Below are positions 1 to 12,575 of a stretch of DNA of 64,000 nucleotides, piece after piece; position 1 is the first letter of the stretch, and each line of letters starts with the position of its first letter. The DNA is taken from assembly GCF_025766255.1 (NCBI RefSeq), contig NW_026516665.1, positions 868,001 through 932,000 of the forward strand. The letters run 5' to 3'. This DNA comes from Zychaea mexicana. Lineage: Eukaryota > Mucoromycota > Mucoromycetes > Mucorales > Lichtheimiaceae. The notes beneath the pieces are model-generated. The model saw nothing but the letters and a program-made list of their open reading frames with translations, was not told the DNA's origin and made no database searches. The translations under genes were made by a program, and so were the position numbers.

Positions 1-776
1 TGACTTCATTCAAGGATTATGTTACTCGCATGCCCGAGAAGCAAAAGAACATTTATTACATCACGGGCGAATCACGTGCAGCAGTCGAAAACTCGCCGTT
101 CCTTGAAGGCTTCAAAAAACGCGGGTTTGAAGTTCTTCTGATGACCGACCCTATTGACGAGTACTCGATCTCGCAACTGCGCGAGTATGACGACAAGAAG
201 CTTGTGTGCATCACCAAGGAAGGTGTGGAGCTGGAAGAGGATGAAGAAGAAAAGAAACGCTTGGAGGAGGAAAAAAAGCAGTACGAGCCACTCTGCCAGA
301 CCATCAAGGAATCTTTGGGCGACAAGATCGAGAAGGTCATTATCTCGGATATTTTGACAAGCTCTCCATGTGTCTTGACTACTGGCCAGTTTGGTTGGTC
401 AGCCAACATGGAACGAATCATGAAGGCCCAGGCCTTGCGCGATTCGACCATGTCGTCGTACATGGCGTCGAAAAAGACCTTGGAACTCAACCCTAACCAT
501 GGTATTGTCAAGGCATTGAAGGAAAAGGTCGATGCTGATTCAAGTGACCGAACGGTCAAGGACTTGACCCAGCTTTTGTACGAGACTGCATTGTTGACGT
601 CTGGTTTCACTTTGGACAACCCGTCCGATTACGCAAGCCGTATCTACCGCATGGTCGCCCTTGGTCTCAGCATCGATGATACAGACGATGTCTCCATGGA
701 CGATCAGTCAGCATCTCAAGATCAATCTGCTCCTGTTGAGGATGCTGGTGCTTCCAAGATGGAAGAGGTGGATTAA
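1..776 (+). CDS. HSP90: Hsp90 chaperone, C-terminal part (5' truncated by window edge)
   Basis: Cytosolic ATP-dependent chaperone that matures client kinases and receptors. The reading frame is already open at base 3 and reads [10 protein letters not shown], so the gene starts outside the window; the methionine at base 30 is internal. The conserved middle/C-terminal landmarks [25 protein letters not shown] and [17 protein letters not shown] are present. They are followed by the C-terminal dimerisation region and an acidic tail ending in MEEVD, the docking site for TPR co-chaperones such as Sti1/Hop, which marks the cytosolic isoform rather than the ER or mitochondrial one. No intron is seen in this part. 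The stop is followed by an AT-rich 3' region of about 190 bases before the convergent TM9 gene. Family assignment is essentially certain. Confidence 0.98.
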   Translation, partial: TSFKDYVTRMPEKQKNIYYITGESRAAVENSPFLEGFKKRGFEVLLMTDPIDEYSISQLREYDDKKLVCITKEGVELEEDEEEKKRLEEEKKQYEPLCQTIKESLGDKIEKVIISDILTSSPCVLTTGQFGWSANMERIMKAQALRDSTMSSYMASKKTLELNPNHGIVKALKEKVDADSSDRTVKDLTQLLYETALLTSGFTLDNPSDYASRIYRMVALGLSIDDTDDVSMDDQSASQDQSAPVEDAGASKMEEVD

Positions 777-971
777 TAAAATACTACACGTCATGTAACG
801 CCTGTAATTAGCTCATAATTGATAGCAGTGGTAAACATTTGTGTGGCAATTATAACAAACAAAACATTAAAAGAAAACTGCGCTTGTCTTCATACACTCG
901 TGATCCGACTTTCTGTATGAAAAATGCGAAATAGCTTTTGTTTGTTTATTTATATTGATATATTTATAAGT

Positions 972-3786
972 TTAATCGATTTTTACATTCTGGTAAATCT
1001 TCCGTACAAACAGACCAGCTGCCGAATGGCCAACAAATCCTGAGGTGTTTATTTTGCGTTAGTTGGCATCTATCTTCATTAAACAGAATGCATGGCTTTT
1101 GGACTTACCTAGCATACAGAACATGCCCAGAGATAATAATGCAGTGTAACCAAAGTAAAAACTGGTCTGAAAGAAACCCGTCATTCTATATTCACGGCAG
1201 ATTAGGTCAAGAAATTCCTGGGGATATATGCCTTACAGTAGACTTACTTTGTTTTTGCGAAGAAGTAGTACACTGAATAAATGTACACATAGATCGATGT
1301 TGAAGCGCATGTCATGAAACTGAGCCAATGCCTAACAAAATAATCCCAACTGTTCAGCATACCTTTCTTTCCACTTACTCCTCTTCTTTTAGTACACTCT
1401 AGATCCAAAAATAATGATGTACTTACCATCGATGATCCTCAGAGTTGAGTAAAAAGTAGCTGCTCACAATTGCAACACATGCGCTGACAATGAGCATAAT
1501 CATGAAAACAAGGAACATGAATCCATAGACATAGTAGATCTTGTACGTCCAGAATGACGTGAAGATGAAATACATTTCGATAAAAATGCTTCCAAATGGC
1601 AGCACACCACCCATCAGTATGATCACCATAGGCTCGGCATACCAGACCTTGTCTGGGATGGGTCGAGGGATCGGATTAACGCGACAAGGAAAGTCAGCAT
1701 TGCTGCCCCAGTTTCGGCCGATTATGGCACCCAGTAGTGTCAAGGGGAAGCATAAGAATACCCAGATAGCAAGCATCGCGAGCTGTTTAAACGCGCAGTA
1801 TTATTTGGTCAGTATTGAATTTTGGAGTTGTCATTGCATGATAGAGCACGTACCACAATGGTGAATGCAATGGCACGCGAGCTAGAATAATAGATAGCCA
1901 CACTGTTGACATATCCACCAATCATAGCAACGCATCCTGGCCATATGCTGGCAGTCAAGAGCACGTTTCGTACCCATTCCTTGCCTAGCAACCAAAAATA
2001 ATTGTAAATTAGGCGATTGCTTTCTCCAAAAGAGATGAAGTATTTTTCGATTGCTTATAGCATACCTCCATAACGGGCATAGTATCTTGCACTGGTATAA
2101 CCAGCAACACCAGATGTCAAAGCGTATAAAAAGATGGTTGCTGTCAAGATGGTTGCGCGCTCGGCATACAAGTCACCTATGATCGTATACAAAATGACGA
2201 CGCCTGCAAGCATGACCAATTGACAGCCAGTTCCCATCAAGGCAGACATGACCATGAGACGAGGAGGTTGTCGGAAAACATCCCCGTGTACTTGTTTCCA
2301 GCCATAATCGTCCCCAAGATCGCGATCCTTTTATATAAACATTCTAATTAGTTTATCCTCTCTGTCTGCATTTACCCTTGGTTTGTTTATCTACAAAATA
2401 AAGCAGACAACACATACAAAATCGGCCAATCCTTCCTCGCGATCGTATCGTGCATAGTCCCGTTTGATAGTGCGTAGTAAAATGACGGATACTAAGCCAG
2501 TCAAAAATAGTACCATCATGAAAGAGCTGAAAATAGACAACCAATGAACCTGTCATTGCGTATTGATTTAGTCTTAGTTTTCTTTCCTATGTTTCTTTTC
2601 CTCTCTCACACTCACAATCAACACATGCATATAACGCCATGCAAAAGCCTGCTCAGCCAATAAAGTAGCTCTTCTTACCTTGTGCTCAAAGAAGTCAGCC
2701 TCTAAAAGTCGTTGGAAGCGATCCTCAAATGTAGTCGTTGTTTCTTTCCATTCAACCGAGTATGTAAAGGTAACATCTAAGGACGGGTCAGTAAGGCTCA
2801 ATTCAACAGGTTCGGCATATTGTTCGCCATATTGTAAAAGGACAGCAATGATCTACACAATATTTTTCACCACATATCAGTCTTCAATTCATCCTAACCA
2901 TTTAGTATCTCCATTTCTTTCTTTGCTTAACCAAATTCCCATCATTAATACCCTGTCGCCGTTATAATGGATAATAAAGTGTCTATGCGTGTAAAGATAA
3001 AGCGTATCGAAACGTGAATCGTGGTCCTCTTCCTTTTCATTCATGCTTGACTCTGCATCGTTAACGCCCACAGGATTGGTAACAGGCAAGTCATCTATTA
3101 TGTCAAAAGGTATTATATATTATTAGAGGTTCCTGAGGTATTATTGCTACATTTATATAAATAGTAAATCAATATTACCGACAAACATGGTATACCAATA
3201 GTCATGATACACAGCATAGCGCATAACACGAATTTCTTCAGGGTCCAACGTCTTCTGACATACTGTATCTTTCGCCACCGGCTCTATATAATGAAAAATA
3301 GTTACCATAAGCATATAAGAAAGGCATACTTGTGAAAGGCAATTAAAGCACTGTGTGTGCTATACAAGTATATGCTTGACGTACGAAGAAAACGTATAGG
3401 AATGCCCGAGTTAATGAGGTCCATGCCCTGCAGGGCTTCGCCAAGCGTTTCATGATGGTGTTCGACGGAACTCGTTCCTCGGCAAAAAGGTAATTGGTAA
3501 TAAGGGTATGTTTCTTGCCGATTGTTGAGTGGTCCGACAGTATTCATCCACGCTACAACCTCTTCTTCAGGTTCGTACTATTTATTGAAGGTTTCAAGTC
3601 AAATGGTTACCGGTGGCATGTAGGAAAAAAAAAAGACATGACGCTCTATTGCTTTCTTCGCTTTTTTTTTTACAATTGGAGAGAACTTACCACATGGTTA
3701 TGTTCGTCAGCTAAAACATGATTACTTAACCATGTCGCTAATATTAGAAACGCTGCAGCTCCCTTATATATGCGCTGCAGAAACAT
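972..3786 (-). CDS. TM9 superfamily (nonaspanin/EMP70) membrane protein, multi-exon
   Basis: Endosomal/Golgi nine-span protein of the TM9SF/EMP70 family, linked to sorting of transmembrane cargo, adhesion and metal homeostasis. Exon 1 (3691-3786) encodes [19 protein letters not shown], a signal peptide, and ends at a GTAAGT donor. Exon 2 carries the lumenal signature [19 protein letters not shown]. Hydrophobic exons follow, including 2055-2255 ([16 protein letters not shown]), about 1860-1990 and about 1430-1776 ([13 protein letters not shown], then [14 protein letters not shown]), all typical of the family. The last two short exons encode [19 protein letters not shown] and [14 protein letters not shown]. 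The protein ends in KID, matching the KXD/E COPI-binding motif that retains TM9 proteins in the Golgi. About ten exons; inner boundaries are approximate. Start choice rests on the signal peptide and the 32-codon first exon. Confidence 0.93.
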
Positions 3787-5193
3787 AACGTGGCAACAAG
3801 AGAGAAGAAATAAGAGAGGAAAGAGAGTTGGGTATATTAAAACTAAAATTGTGCCCGAATTTCAAGCACGGTGCTGCTTTAGGAAGGTGTGATAGCATTG
3901 GTTTGATCCGCGATTCTTACGCACCTTATGATGTCTTTGCTATGGAAGAAATAAATAAAAGACGCGCTAAACCATCGAGTTCTTATTATATGGTGCTGTT
4001 TATCCATCAACATCGCTTAAACATCGCTTTAACCAAGCAGTACTTATAGTAGCAGTATTTTAGTGATAGAAGTCACTGCAGATGTATATACCCTTTATAC
4101 ATAGTTATCGTTTAAACGCGTCATATAGATTAGCAGAGATAGCAGTAGGCTTAGACAGGCGCGTCTTAAACCGTTTGAATGGGTTCTAGCTCGGTATTCT
4201 AAGCTTAGATGAAACGCCTCTTATCTGTTCAATGTCGTCGTTGACACACATATGAAAGAATTGGACCATTTTTTAACGCTCGTTTCTATTTGCTAATACT
4301 ATATATACCTGCGCAAGTGAATGAATGTGTTAAGGAACAAAGACAAAAAGATGGTCGTATTAACTTTATTAGTTACTTGGCATAAGTGTAAAAGAGACGA
4401 AGATCGAGGGTCAAATAAGCTGACGCACGTATGCGTTGGTACTTCAATTGATAGGACGCGTCAAAAAAGGGCAGTGGGAGGGCTATTACATCTGTATACA
4501 ATCTCAGGTATTAGAGTGATGCACAATATTATTCTATCTAATATACGGTCATAGACACGCAGATAACGATCGTTACTACAAATTGGATGTATAAAGGTAA
4601 TGATTGGCGACAGTATGAAAAGAGAGCTTACAACCACTATCATATGGTGTTACTTTTTTCGCACGTAATGGATGAAGACAGCGGCGAAAGTGGGCGATCA
4701 AAAACCGTCGCTCTCCAGGAATAATTGTTTTGAGGTACAGTATAAATGATTGCAATAGCGAAAACAACCAAAGAAGGGACCATATATTGTCGCAATTCAA
4801 CATTGATAGTTATCCTCAATTTCTAAGAACAGATCTATAGTATCATCTTGAGCAACGTCAACATATTTTATCTGCATCTTGGCATTTGAAAGCGAACAAT
4901 GCAATATGTAAGTATATGTGCTAGTATACTGCGACGTTTGAAAGTGCAGAACAATAACATAGACATCCGTCACATCGATTCGTTGCTCAGTGAGTTATCA
5001 ATAGTAAGCAACAGAGCCATAAAGTAATAAATAAATGAAGAGCAAAAGAGAATATGTACGCGTTTTGGACCAAAAAAATACACAGAGAATCACTACATAG
5101 TATTACATGAAAGAAAAAGGAACAGATAGGGACTGTATATATATGCCGAGCAAGTGATAGGTTGGATGGCGGGAATAAAGATAGAGAACTATT
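3787..5193. other. Intergenic, no gene recognised
   Basis: This stretch separates the start of the TM9 gene from the 3' end of the lipid phosphatase gene. Only short reading frames without recognisable motifs, good initiation context or plausible splice partners are present. The first 100-200 bases are likely to hold the TM9 promoter; no clear TATA box or other element was identified. Confidence 0.6.
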
Positions 5194-6687
5194 TTAAATT
5201 TTACCACTGGGAGGGTCGTAGCTACTAGAAGCAGCCACGGTACCTTCACGGCTATACGGGTATTGCTGGTTTTGCGGTTCCTGCTGTGATGATTGTTGGG
5301 GATAATTGCGCGTGTTTTGCATAGCGTACGCGTTACCGGGATCATCGCCCAATAAGCCATGTTCACTGTCTGCTCGACCTGGGTTATACACAGGTTCTTG
5401 ATTATAACGTAGAATTCTTTCATTTGAAGTACCATGTTTAAAAAAATGAATTCTGCTCTTGAATGGATGGTGAGGCGTCGAGTGAGCCAAAGATGGATAG
5501 TACTGACGGTAAGCAAACCAAGCGCATGCTGAACCTTAATTATTTTATGAATTAGCCTAAATGGTTTTCAGAAATAAGCTTTACATGTATCTTTACCTAG
5601 TAAGGAGCCAATGAAAACATCTTGCCAATGATGTCGGTAATCTTGAGTACGTGAAATGGCGACAAGCAGCGCACCGATAAATGGAAAAGCGAATATAAAG
5701 CCCTTGTACGTATGCTGGTATTATCACAGGTAGAGTTTTAATTTCAAGCAACAATGGTGTAGAAGTGGTAAAAAAAAAAGAAATAGACATACGCCTCGTT
5801 CATCAAACATTTGCATTTTGCCTGCAATAAAGAGCCCAAGGTAAAGAAGCCCAGCGAACGAAACTAATGATGAATGGTTGGTGGTTAGTGGCTATGCTCT
5901 TTCTCGAGGATAGAACAGCTTACATGAAGAATGTCCACTAGGAAAACTCTTGAACCCGTCCAGCATCTCGTGCGTGTCAAGTGGCGATGTGCAAACGGTA
6001 TAGTTGGATAAGCCAAATGGAGGGTCAACAGACCCTTCCGCAGGCTGGCACCGATCAAGAAAATCAGGTCTTGGGCGACCGACGGTAATCTAAGTCATTA
6101 ATTTTAAGCAGTTTATTCGTTTGACCACAATTTCCTTTATTAATTATTGATATACTCTCACTGTGTATATATTTACCTTGATGGTTGTCGTCAGCATGAG
6201 ACACATACTTAAGCTAAGCCCGAGGCCTGGTAGCGTAGAGGCAGGAAGCAGAAAGAGAAGAGGGTTAATGCTTTTTGTTGTTACTACAACAACAGAAGGA
6301 TAGAATAAGAATTTTACCGAGTATACCACTGTGAAAGTCAATTATGCTGCGTTTGAAGCCGAGAGACATAATAGCGATAATGACAATGGGTGCTGCAAGA
6401 CATATCACCTAAAAACCACCCAGTTTTCAGGAACGTTAGCGCCACACCCAAGAAAAGATAAACATGCATATCATACTTACACCGACGACCCACATGGGAA
6501 CGGAATCGCTTGGTGAGTGTGGAAACATGATTGTCTTGTCTTCGAGTGAGAATTCGCGATGGAACGGTGGAATCTGGTCAATACCGTAGAAAGCGCCTGC
6601 CATAAGAATCACGAGAATCCAGTCCGGTAAATAGGATACAATGATTCTTTTTGTGTGCGGGCTTTTCCAATCTACCCTGAGCGACAT
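5194..6687 (-). CDS. PAP2-type lipid phosphate phosphatase (Dpp1/Lpp family)
   Basis: Integral membrane phosphatase that removes phosphate from phosphatidic acid, diacylglycerol pyrophosphate or related lipids, with the active site facing the lumen or outside. The start exon (MSLRVDWKSPHTKRII) leads into a membrane segment, WILVILMAGAFYG. Downstream exons carry the three PAP2 catalytic motifs: KITVGRPRPDFLDRC (KX6RP), FKSFPSGHSS (PSGH) and SRTQDYRHHWQDV (SRX5HX3D, with nucleophile and acid/base histidines). The final exon is a hydrophilic Gln/Tyr-rich tail of about 100 residues ending SSSYDPPSGKI. Six membrane segments are expected. About six exons with short introns. Closest in layout to yeast Dpp1/Lpp1 and human PLPP enzymes; substrate preference cannot be read from sequence. 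Confidence 0.93.
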
Positions 6688-7362
6688 TGTAAAAAAAACC
6701 GGTATATGGAGGGGTAAAAAGAAAAAATAAGTATTGAGAAAAGAAAGGTACAGAAAAGCTCTCCTTTTATTTAAAGCTTTTTATGAATATGAAAGAAGGG
6801 GGAACAGTGTCGGTTGACGTCTGCGGAGTGAACGATGACTGAACCTGGATTTGCTATTTCATTCGTTGTGTTACAAAGGCCAAGACTTTTGGAAAGTTAC
6901 AAAGGGTGTGTGTGTGTGTGTGGAGTTTCGGGTTAGTGTGGCTTCCTTATTCATCAGCAAAGACCATGCAGAAAATAGTAAGCATGTTTGCTTAGACTAT
7001 TAATACTGATGTTATTAATGAGAAGAGAATGGTATCTATTTCAATATGAAACGGAAACAATAGAGTACAATCGAAATGATAAGTTATGTAGATAATAGTA
7101 GAAAGAAAAAACGGGATGAGTTATGCAGTAAGAGTATAGTAGTAGTAGTAGTAGTTGTAGTAATAATAGTAGTAGTAGTGATGATGGAATGTGTGTGTGT
7201 GTGTAAGTGTGGCGGATGCACAGGTGTGTTGTGTGAGTCTGTGGTATCAACTCTAAAGTGTACTCGACATTGACGCTTCTCCCGACTGTGTAATGCGCTT
7301 ATTCGGATCGACTAGCCGCTGCTCCTGTTCAATGTCCTCCATATCCGCCACTGACGATACCA
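6688..7362. other. Intergenic with microsatellites
   Basis: Upstream region of the lipid phosphatase gene and 3' flank of the J-domain gene. It contains a GT run near 6907-6922, an imperfect AGT/AAT trinucleotide run at 7137-7179 and a GT run at 7190-7204. Part of 7270-7363 may be the last exon of the J-domain gene (see that entry). Confidence 0.6.
7137..7204. repeat. AGT trinucleotide and GT dinucleotide microsatellites
   Basis: An imperfect AGT run with a few TTG and AAT interruptions is followed about ten bases later by a GT run. It lies just beyond the 3' end of the J-domain gene and appears non-coding on both strands. Confidence 0.85.
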
Positions 7363-8849
7363 TCAGCATGCAAGGGAGACAGCATCCTGCACAGCAGAAT
7401 AAGAACGACTACATGCACGTCCGTCAGTTCATACATGATGCACTTCTTCCCATCGTCCCCGTTTCAAATAGTATCTAGACTTACCAGAGCAATAAAAATG
7501 GGGACAAACACATTCGACATCTTGACAAAACTACCGTCGAGTCTTCTCGCCAGCAGACCGATCAAAGCATAGGCCAGAACACCCACGACCACAAGTGCCA
7601 CCACGCCGAGCATGACCGTGACTTTTCCTTGATGCTGCAATTCCGGTTGTGCCGATAGCCGGCTGAACACAACATAGCTCCATCCCAGTTGTAGCGCATA
7701 CTTGACGGCAACCAAGTACAACGGGATAAAAACAACCCCCCACGAGCACGTAATAGTGTTATCGATCCTTGTTGCAATCAGTACAAACTGCACCAGACGC
7801 ACAGCAAAGAACCAGAATGTTTGGAAAAACAGCGTCAACAGAATCCGGGTCTTGTGTTCGGATGCAGCCATGCGCACACCAGCCGTTGCTGTGACAACAA
7901 ACTCGATGCATTTGAGGACAAAATGGATACCCTCCAGGATAAAGTACGGTACAAAGATGACTGCAGCCGACCACGCAACGCGATTGTCGAGGCGCAATAC
8001 GATAAAGATTTGAAACAGTAGAAACAGTATCCAGTAAACAACCAGGACCAGCTGTCGCGCGATGCCAAGCCTGCGCCTCGCCGCTTTGCGTTTTGCTCGT
8101 TTTGTTTCGTCCATTTCCTCGTCATCGTCATCGTCGTCGTGGTTATGGCCGTTGTCGCTGTCGTCTTTGCTGAGCGAGTGTATAAAATAGCGTATGACAA
8201 GGAGGCCTACGACGGCATCAATGATCCACAAGGGAATCCATACGACAGCCCAACTCCATGATACGATTTCGTCGATGCGGACGGTCAAGAAGGCGAAAAA
8301 AATGATCAATAGAGCAAAGCCGAGTCCGAGAGAGCTCAGCATTGTGCATAGCATCGATTCCACCTCGGGATCAAACAATGGGCTCGCCACCGTATCCATC
8401 ATTTGAAGACCCAGTTCTCCATAGCGGTCGTATACACGTCGTTTCTGTTCATCGCTAAGAACCTGTGATAATTTTCATATGTCAGTCACCGCAACAAGCT
8501 TGCTTTTGAGTTCACTTTCTGATATGAGTAATACCTCATAAGCAAGACTGATGCTCTTAAACTAAAAAGAGAAAGAAATGTACGCGTTAGAGCCAATGTA
8601 AATCGTGAAGGGTTTTCTTTTTTGAAGTTATACCGTGTCAGCGCTGTCTGGATTCTTGTCAGGGTGGTATCGCAGTGCCAAGCGTCGGTAAGCCTAGAAA
8701 CAAGTGTGGAATCGCGAGATCAGCAATCAAGTTGGGACATTTCGACCAAGGGAGTGCCTAAACAAGAAGCATACCTTCTTAATTTCCTCAGGTGTAGCGG
8801 TCTTTGAGACGCCCAGAGTCTCATAGAAGGCGGTGGTATTACGCTCCAT
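7363..8849 (-). CDS. J-domain (Hsp40) protein with multi-pass membrane region
   Basis: A probable membrane-anchored Hsp70 co-chaperone. The N-terminal J domain is spread over four short exons: MERNTTAFYETLGVSKTATP; then AYRRLALRYHPDKNPDSADT with the essential HPD; then FKSISLAYE; then VLSDEQKRRVYDRYGELGLQ. The long exon ending upstream of 7480 encodes about seven hydrophobic segments broken by an acidic Asp/Glu-rich loop and a basic RAKRKAARRR stretch. The repeated WSWAVVWIPL, WSAAVIFVPYF and CSWGVVFIPLY blocks resemble TMEM185/FAM11A-like proteins. The 3' end is uncertain. A strong GTAAGT donor follows FVPIFIAL, and the best acceptor near 7386 joins in phase to give DAVSLAC and a stop at 7363. 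Unspliced reading stops at 7464 instead. A different frame beyond the acceptor stays open to about 7270. Confidence 0.82.
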
Positions 8850-9335
8850 AACGGAAAAAAAAGCGAATCGTAAATAGGAAAAGAGAGCGTCAACCTTTTC
8901 TTCTGCGTTCAACCTGCCCGGATTTTTTTTGTACTTGTTTTTCGTGTTCCGCTGCGCTTCGGTGCCCACATTTTCTGTCTTTGACAGGAATAATAGTGAA
9001 TGAACGATTGTGGCCCACTGCCACACGTCACCACTGTAGCTGCGGATACACATGGCCGTCTCTTTGTTTTGTATCAAATGACTCTTTGCTTGTTTTCTTA
9101 CAGCGATGTCCGTGGCCTTCTTTGTTATGGCATTCATTCAGGCAAGAATTTGGTTATGCTGAGCAACCACACTGCCATTAATTACAAACAATGACAGCCT
9201 CCTTCTCCTGATAACACACAAACACACATACTGCAACCCCCTTTCTTTGAAAATCCCCAATAAATCCCTTTTATGTTGCATACCAATCTACCTCTTATTA
9301 TGTATTATTGCCATTCACAAAAAAAAAACTAACAA
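8850..9335. other. Intergenic, promoter side of the J-domain gene
   Basis: Lies between the start of the J-domain gene and the 3' end of the Gyp7-like gene, both on the minus strand. The frame upstream of the chosen J-domain methionine stays open to about 9137, but that extension is low in recognisable sequence and is treated as 5' leader. No other feature seen. Confidence 0.55.
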
Positions 9336-12300
9336 CTAAGACGACGACGACGACGACAGAGACGCTTGAGGATCGGCGTCGCTTTTTAGTAGTTTTTTTA
9401 GTTTATCGTCCACCTCAAGTTCCTTGATTGATTTCTCAACTTTGGTCCGCTCGTCTTCATTGTTCCATACCGACCGCTCTTCCAGCTTTTCTTCGAGCTG
9501 CTCTCGTTTTCGGTCCATGGCCTTGACTCGTCGTTCAAACTGATAGAACAAGACTTCTGCGCGCTTCAACGTTTCTTCCAGATCAATCGTTCCCGTCAGC
9601 TCGTTGATATACTAATTTATCTCATGTTAATTTTTTTTTTCGTATTATCGATCTTACAAGCGAATGAAGAAAAAGAGCTGTAGGTGCTCCTAAACTGACC
9701 TTGAGAATCTCATCAAATTGAGTCAAGTTTTCCAAAATGACTTGGCGGTGCTGATCCAGGACGGCCAGAGCAATGAACATGATCATGTGGGGTGACAGGT
9801 GGTTTGTCCAAAGCACTTCCCAGAGTCGAATCACATCATCCCACTCAAACTCGCGCTTGAACCATACCAGAAGCCATCGGAAACAGAAGAACAAGTTGGC
9901 TGTCTCTGTCTCCTCTAATCGCTTATATAGCTTTGGATCCATAAATCGAATCAAGACATCTAGCGTCTTGAGTTGTCCGTGCATGCCTGACTGGTCCATA
10001 TAAAAGTTCGACTCGACGCGATCCATAAAGTGCACAAAGCACCAAAACGCCATTTCCTCGGTCCCCATGGCCACAAATATCGGTGCTAATAGATCCGACA
10101 TGCCTTGCACATAGCCAAGTTCCGTATTGTGGAAGTTGTAGCTAACCAGGATGTCCTTCATAATCTCAAGGTTGGCATTGGTACCGACAGCCATGTTTGG
10201 GTCTGGATTTGGCAGGTCTTCACCTTCGAAAATGGAGATTGTGCGATCTGTCCGATGAACGTCTTTGTCTATAAAAATTCTCTAAAGTTAGAGCGAAAAC
10301 GTTTTTAAAAGTAGTGAGTATGATAGCTATTTTATCTTACCGATCCGGTGCTTCTCGTCTTTAAACTTGTCCTCGCTGCGTGCCTCCATATCATTGAACC
10401 ATCGTGCTTTGATTTCGTAGTATTCGTCTCTGCACAAAAATATATCTTAATACCATTCTGTGGTCACAAAAACTCTAGAAAGAGTGAAAAAAAAGGTGCT
10501 TACACTCTACTGCGACGAATGGCTTCACGTTCATCAAACGTACTATCCCATGGATAGATACCCAATAAGAACTTCCAGGCTTCAATTCGAACATCCGGAT
10601 GCAATCCGCCACGAAATATAAGGCCAAGAATGTATCCTTCAGCAACCCTAAGTCTGCCTTCCCCATCAAAGTAATCAACCCACTCCTCGGGTGCAATTGG
10701 ATCTCGTCTGGTGTGTGTTGGTGGGGGCTATAACAGATATTTCGTTAGTTTCTTCGTATACAGCTTAGAACAAGATGTGATGACAACAAAAAATTCACCT
10801 TGTTCATCTCTGGCATGTCATATATTAGTAAATCGCGCTCGTTCTCGGGCAAATGCTCATGATCTTTTTCATTTTCATCGCCCCTACATGGCATAGATAA
10901 GCATAAATCTAAGGATGTTCCATCTTTTGCAACTGAGTTCCTGAACTGTTTACTTACCATTGTGCTAGATAATACGTTGCTCGATCATAATCGTTCATGG
11001 TTTCTCGGACGGTGATGTTGCGACTCAATGACTGGATTGAAGGTGGTAGTAAGGGAATAATCGCTCTTGAGATTGGATGCTCCAGCACTTGAGCTATAGA
11101 TTTATCATTTTTTTTTGTTTATAACATGGCGTAGAGTAGTAAAGATAAAATAGATCCTGCATCCTACCTGCTGTATCACGCGATATTTGGGTTATTCGCG
11201 ATAATCGCTCCAAGACATTCCATCGAGCATCCCGAAGCGCTTGTCTTCCTGGATCGTCTGTCGGTTGTGCACCGGCATTATAAGCATTAGTACCACTACC
11301 AGTAGCTGTGGTGGTAGTAGGCGGTTGTGTTTCTTGGGTATCAGGGATATTGGTAGTTGGTCGTATAATTAGATGGGTATATTCGTCATCCAGTGAGCGT
11401 TGCACTGTGGCAAATGCACCAATGATATCGAGAACGTCAAAGCCTGGCCAAGGTGATGCGTTTGTTCTGTACCATAACGGTTGCAGTAGATCGCCTTTGG
11501 AAGTGGTGATTATGATTGATCCGCTGTCTTCGTTAGTATTAAATGTTGATGGTGGACAGACATAGAGCGAGTAAATATCAAAAAGCGGGATGATCATTGA
11601 TTCTCCTTGGCCTGTATCAAGTGTCACTGTTGGAAAACCTACATCACACGAGAGAGAGAGAGGGACATTATATCAATATATATCGTTCCTAGTCATCGTT
11701 GCCTCCGGGGATATAGTAGGTGGTGAAGTACTAATAAACGAACCTTGCTCAGACGCCAAGGTACCATCGAGTTGCAAAAAGGTTTCCAAATCCTTGGCCT
11801 CAACCAGATATTCAGGTATCCATGCTACCAAGATATCAACGTCCGCCTATCACGGATTTATCAGCGACATAAGAGGAAAGTTCTCGAATAGATAAAGGAA
11901 AAAAGAAAGAGACTCACGACATTGCTCGAGACGATCGCAAAAAAGCCGTGAATGTCAGGCTCGCCAGAAGCAGCTCGAGCGTAGAAGCCAGACTTTGTAT
12001 AAATGAGCCGTACAGAGTATCGCGATTCACGCAATGGTTGAGGCTGTGGCGGAGGGGGTGAAGGCTGTAGGACGGTCATTGATCTTCGTAACGACGGGGA
12101 TCGGTACGAACGCGTGGTCGGCTGTCGGTAAGAGTACGGTTGCTGGTGGTGGTGGTGGTAGTAGTGGTGGTGGTGCCTTTGGTAGTGCTGTGGATTATAG
12201 TACCAAACACGCTGTTGTTACAATACAGGGGAGAAAGGGAAGAAGAAAAATAGAAATTGCCCTGTCAGCCAATGTTTGCGCAGGGACCACACTAAAAAAA

Positions 12301-12437
12301 GAATCGCTCTCTTTGCTGACCTGACTCACGACCACTGCACAAGGCGGTGCATGGTAGTATTGCGTATAAACACAGTTGTGGCACTGTTGCTGCTGTTGCT
12401 GTTGCGGTTGCTGAAGATGAGAGGGACTGCCACCCAT
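9336..12437 (-). CDS. TBC-domain Rab GTPase-activating protein (Gyp7/TBC1D15 type)
   Basis: Stimulates GTP hydrolysis on Rab7/Ypt7-like GTPases at late endosomes, vacuoles or mitochondria. Exon 1 encodes a Gln-rich start (MGGSPSHLQQPQQQQQQQ); exon 2 adds a His/Tyr-rich stretch before SVRLIYTKSGFYARAAS. The next exons form the N-terminal Rab-binding region, including VDILVAWIPEYLVEAKD, SMIIPLFDIYSLYVCPPS and a Thr-rich insert. The TBC domain begins at FRGGLHPDVRIEAWKFLLG. It has the arginine-finger motif in DVHRTDR and the glutamine finger in ELGYVQGMSDLLAPIF, so it should be catalytically competent. The final exon is a charged coiled-coil tail ending in poly-Ser, encoded by a GAC-type repeat on the plus strand. 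About ten exons. The N-terminal low-complexity extension is unusual for the family. Confidence 0.92.
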
Positions 12438-12575
12438 TTTTATTGTTGTTATTATTAAAGAAAGGAAAGAAAAAGCTCTAATTTGCCAAGCGCTGAAAAT
12501 TATGCAGGAGTTTTCTGATTATATACTTTTCCACAAGCGTTGCTTGGCGAGCCTTGGCCCCAAAATCCCCATCTT

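Noticed and set aside
56..619. 187-codon minus-strand frame opposite Hsp90
   Set aside because: Pure antisense shadow of a strongly conserved coding region; no motif of its own.
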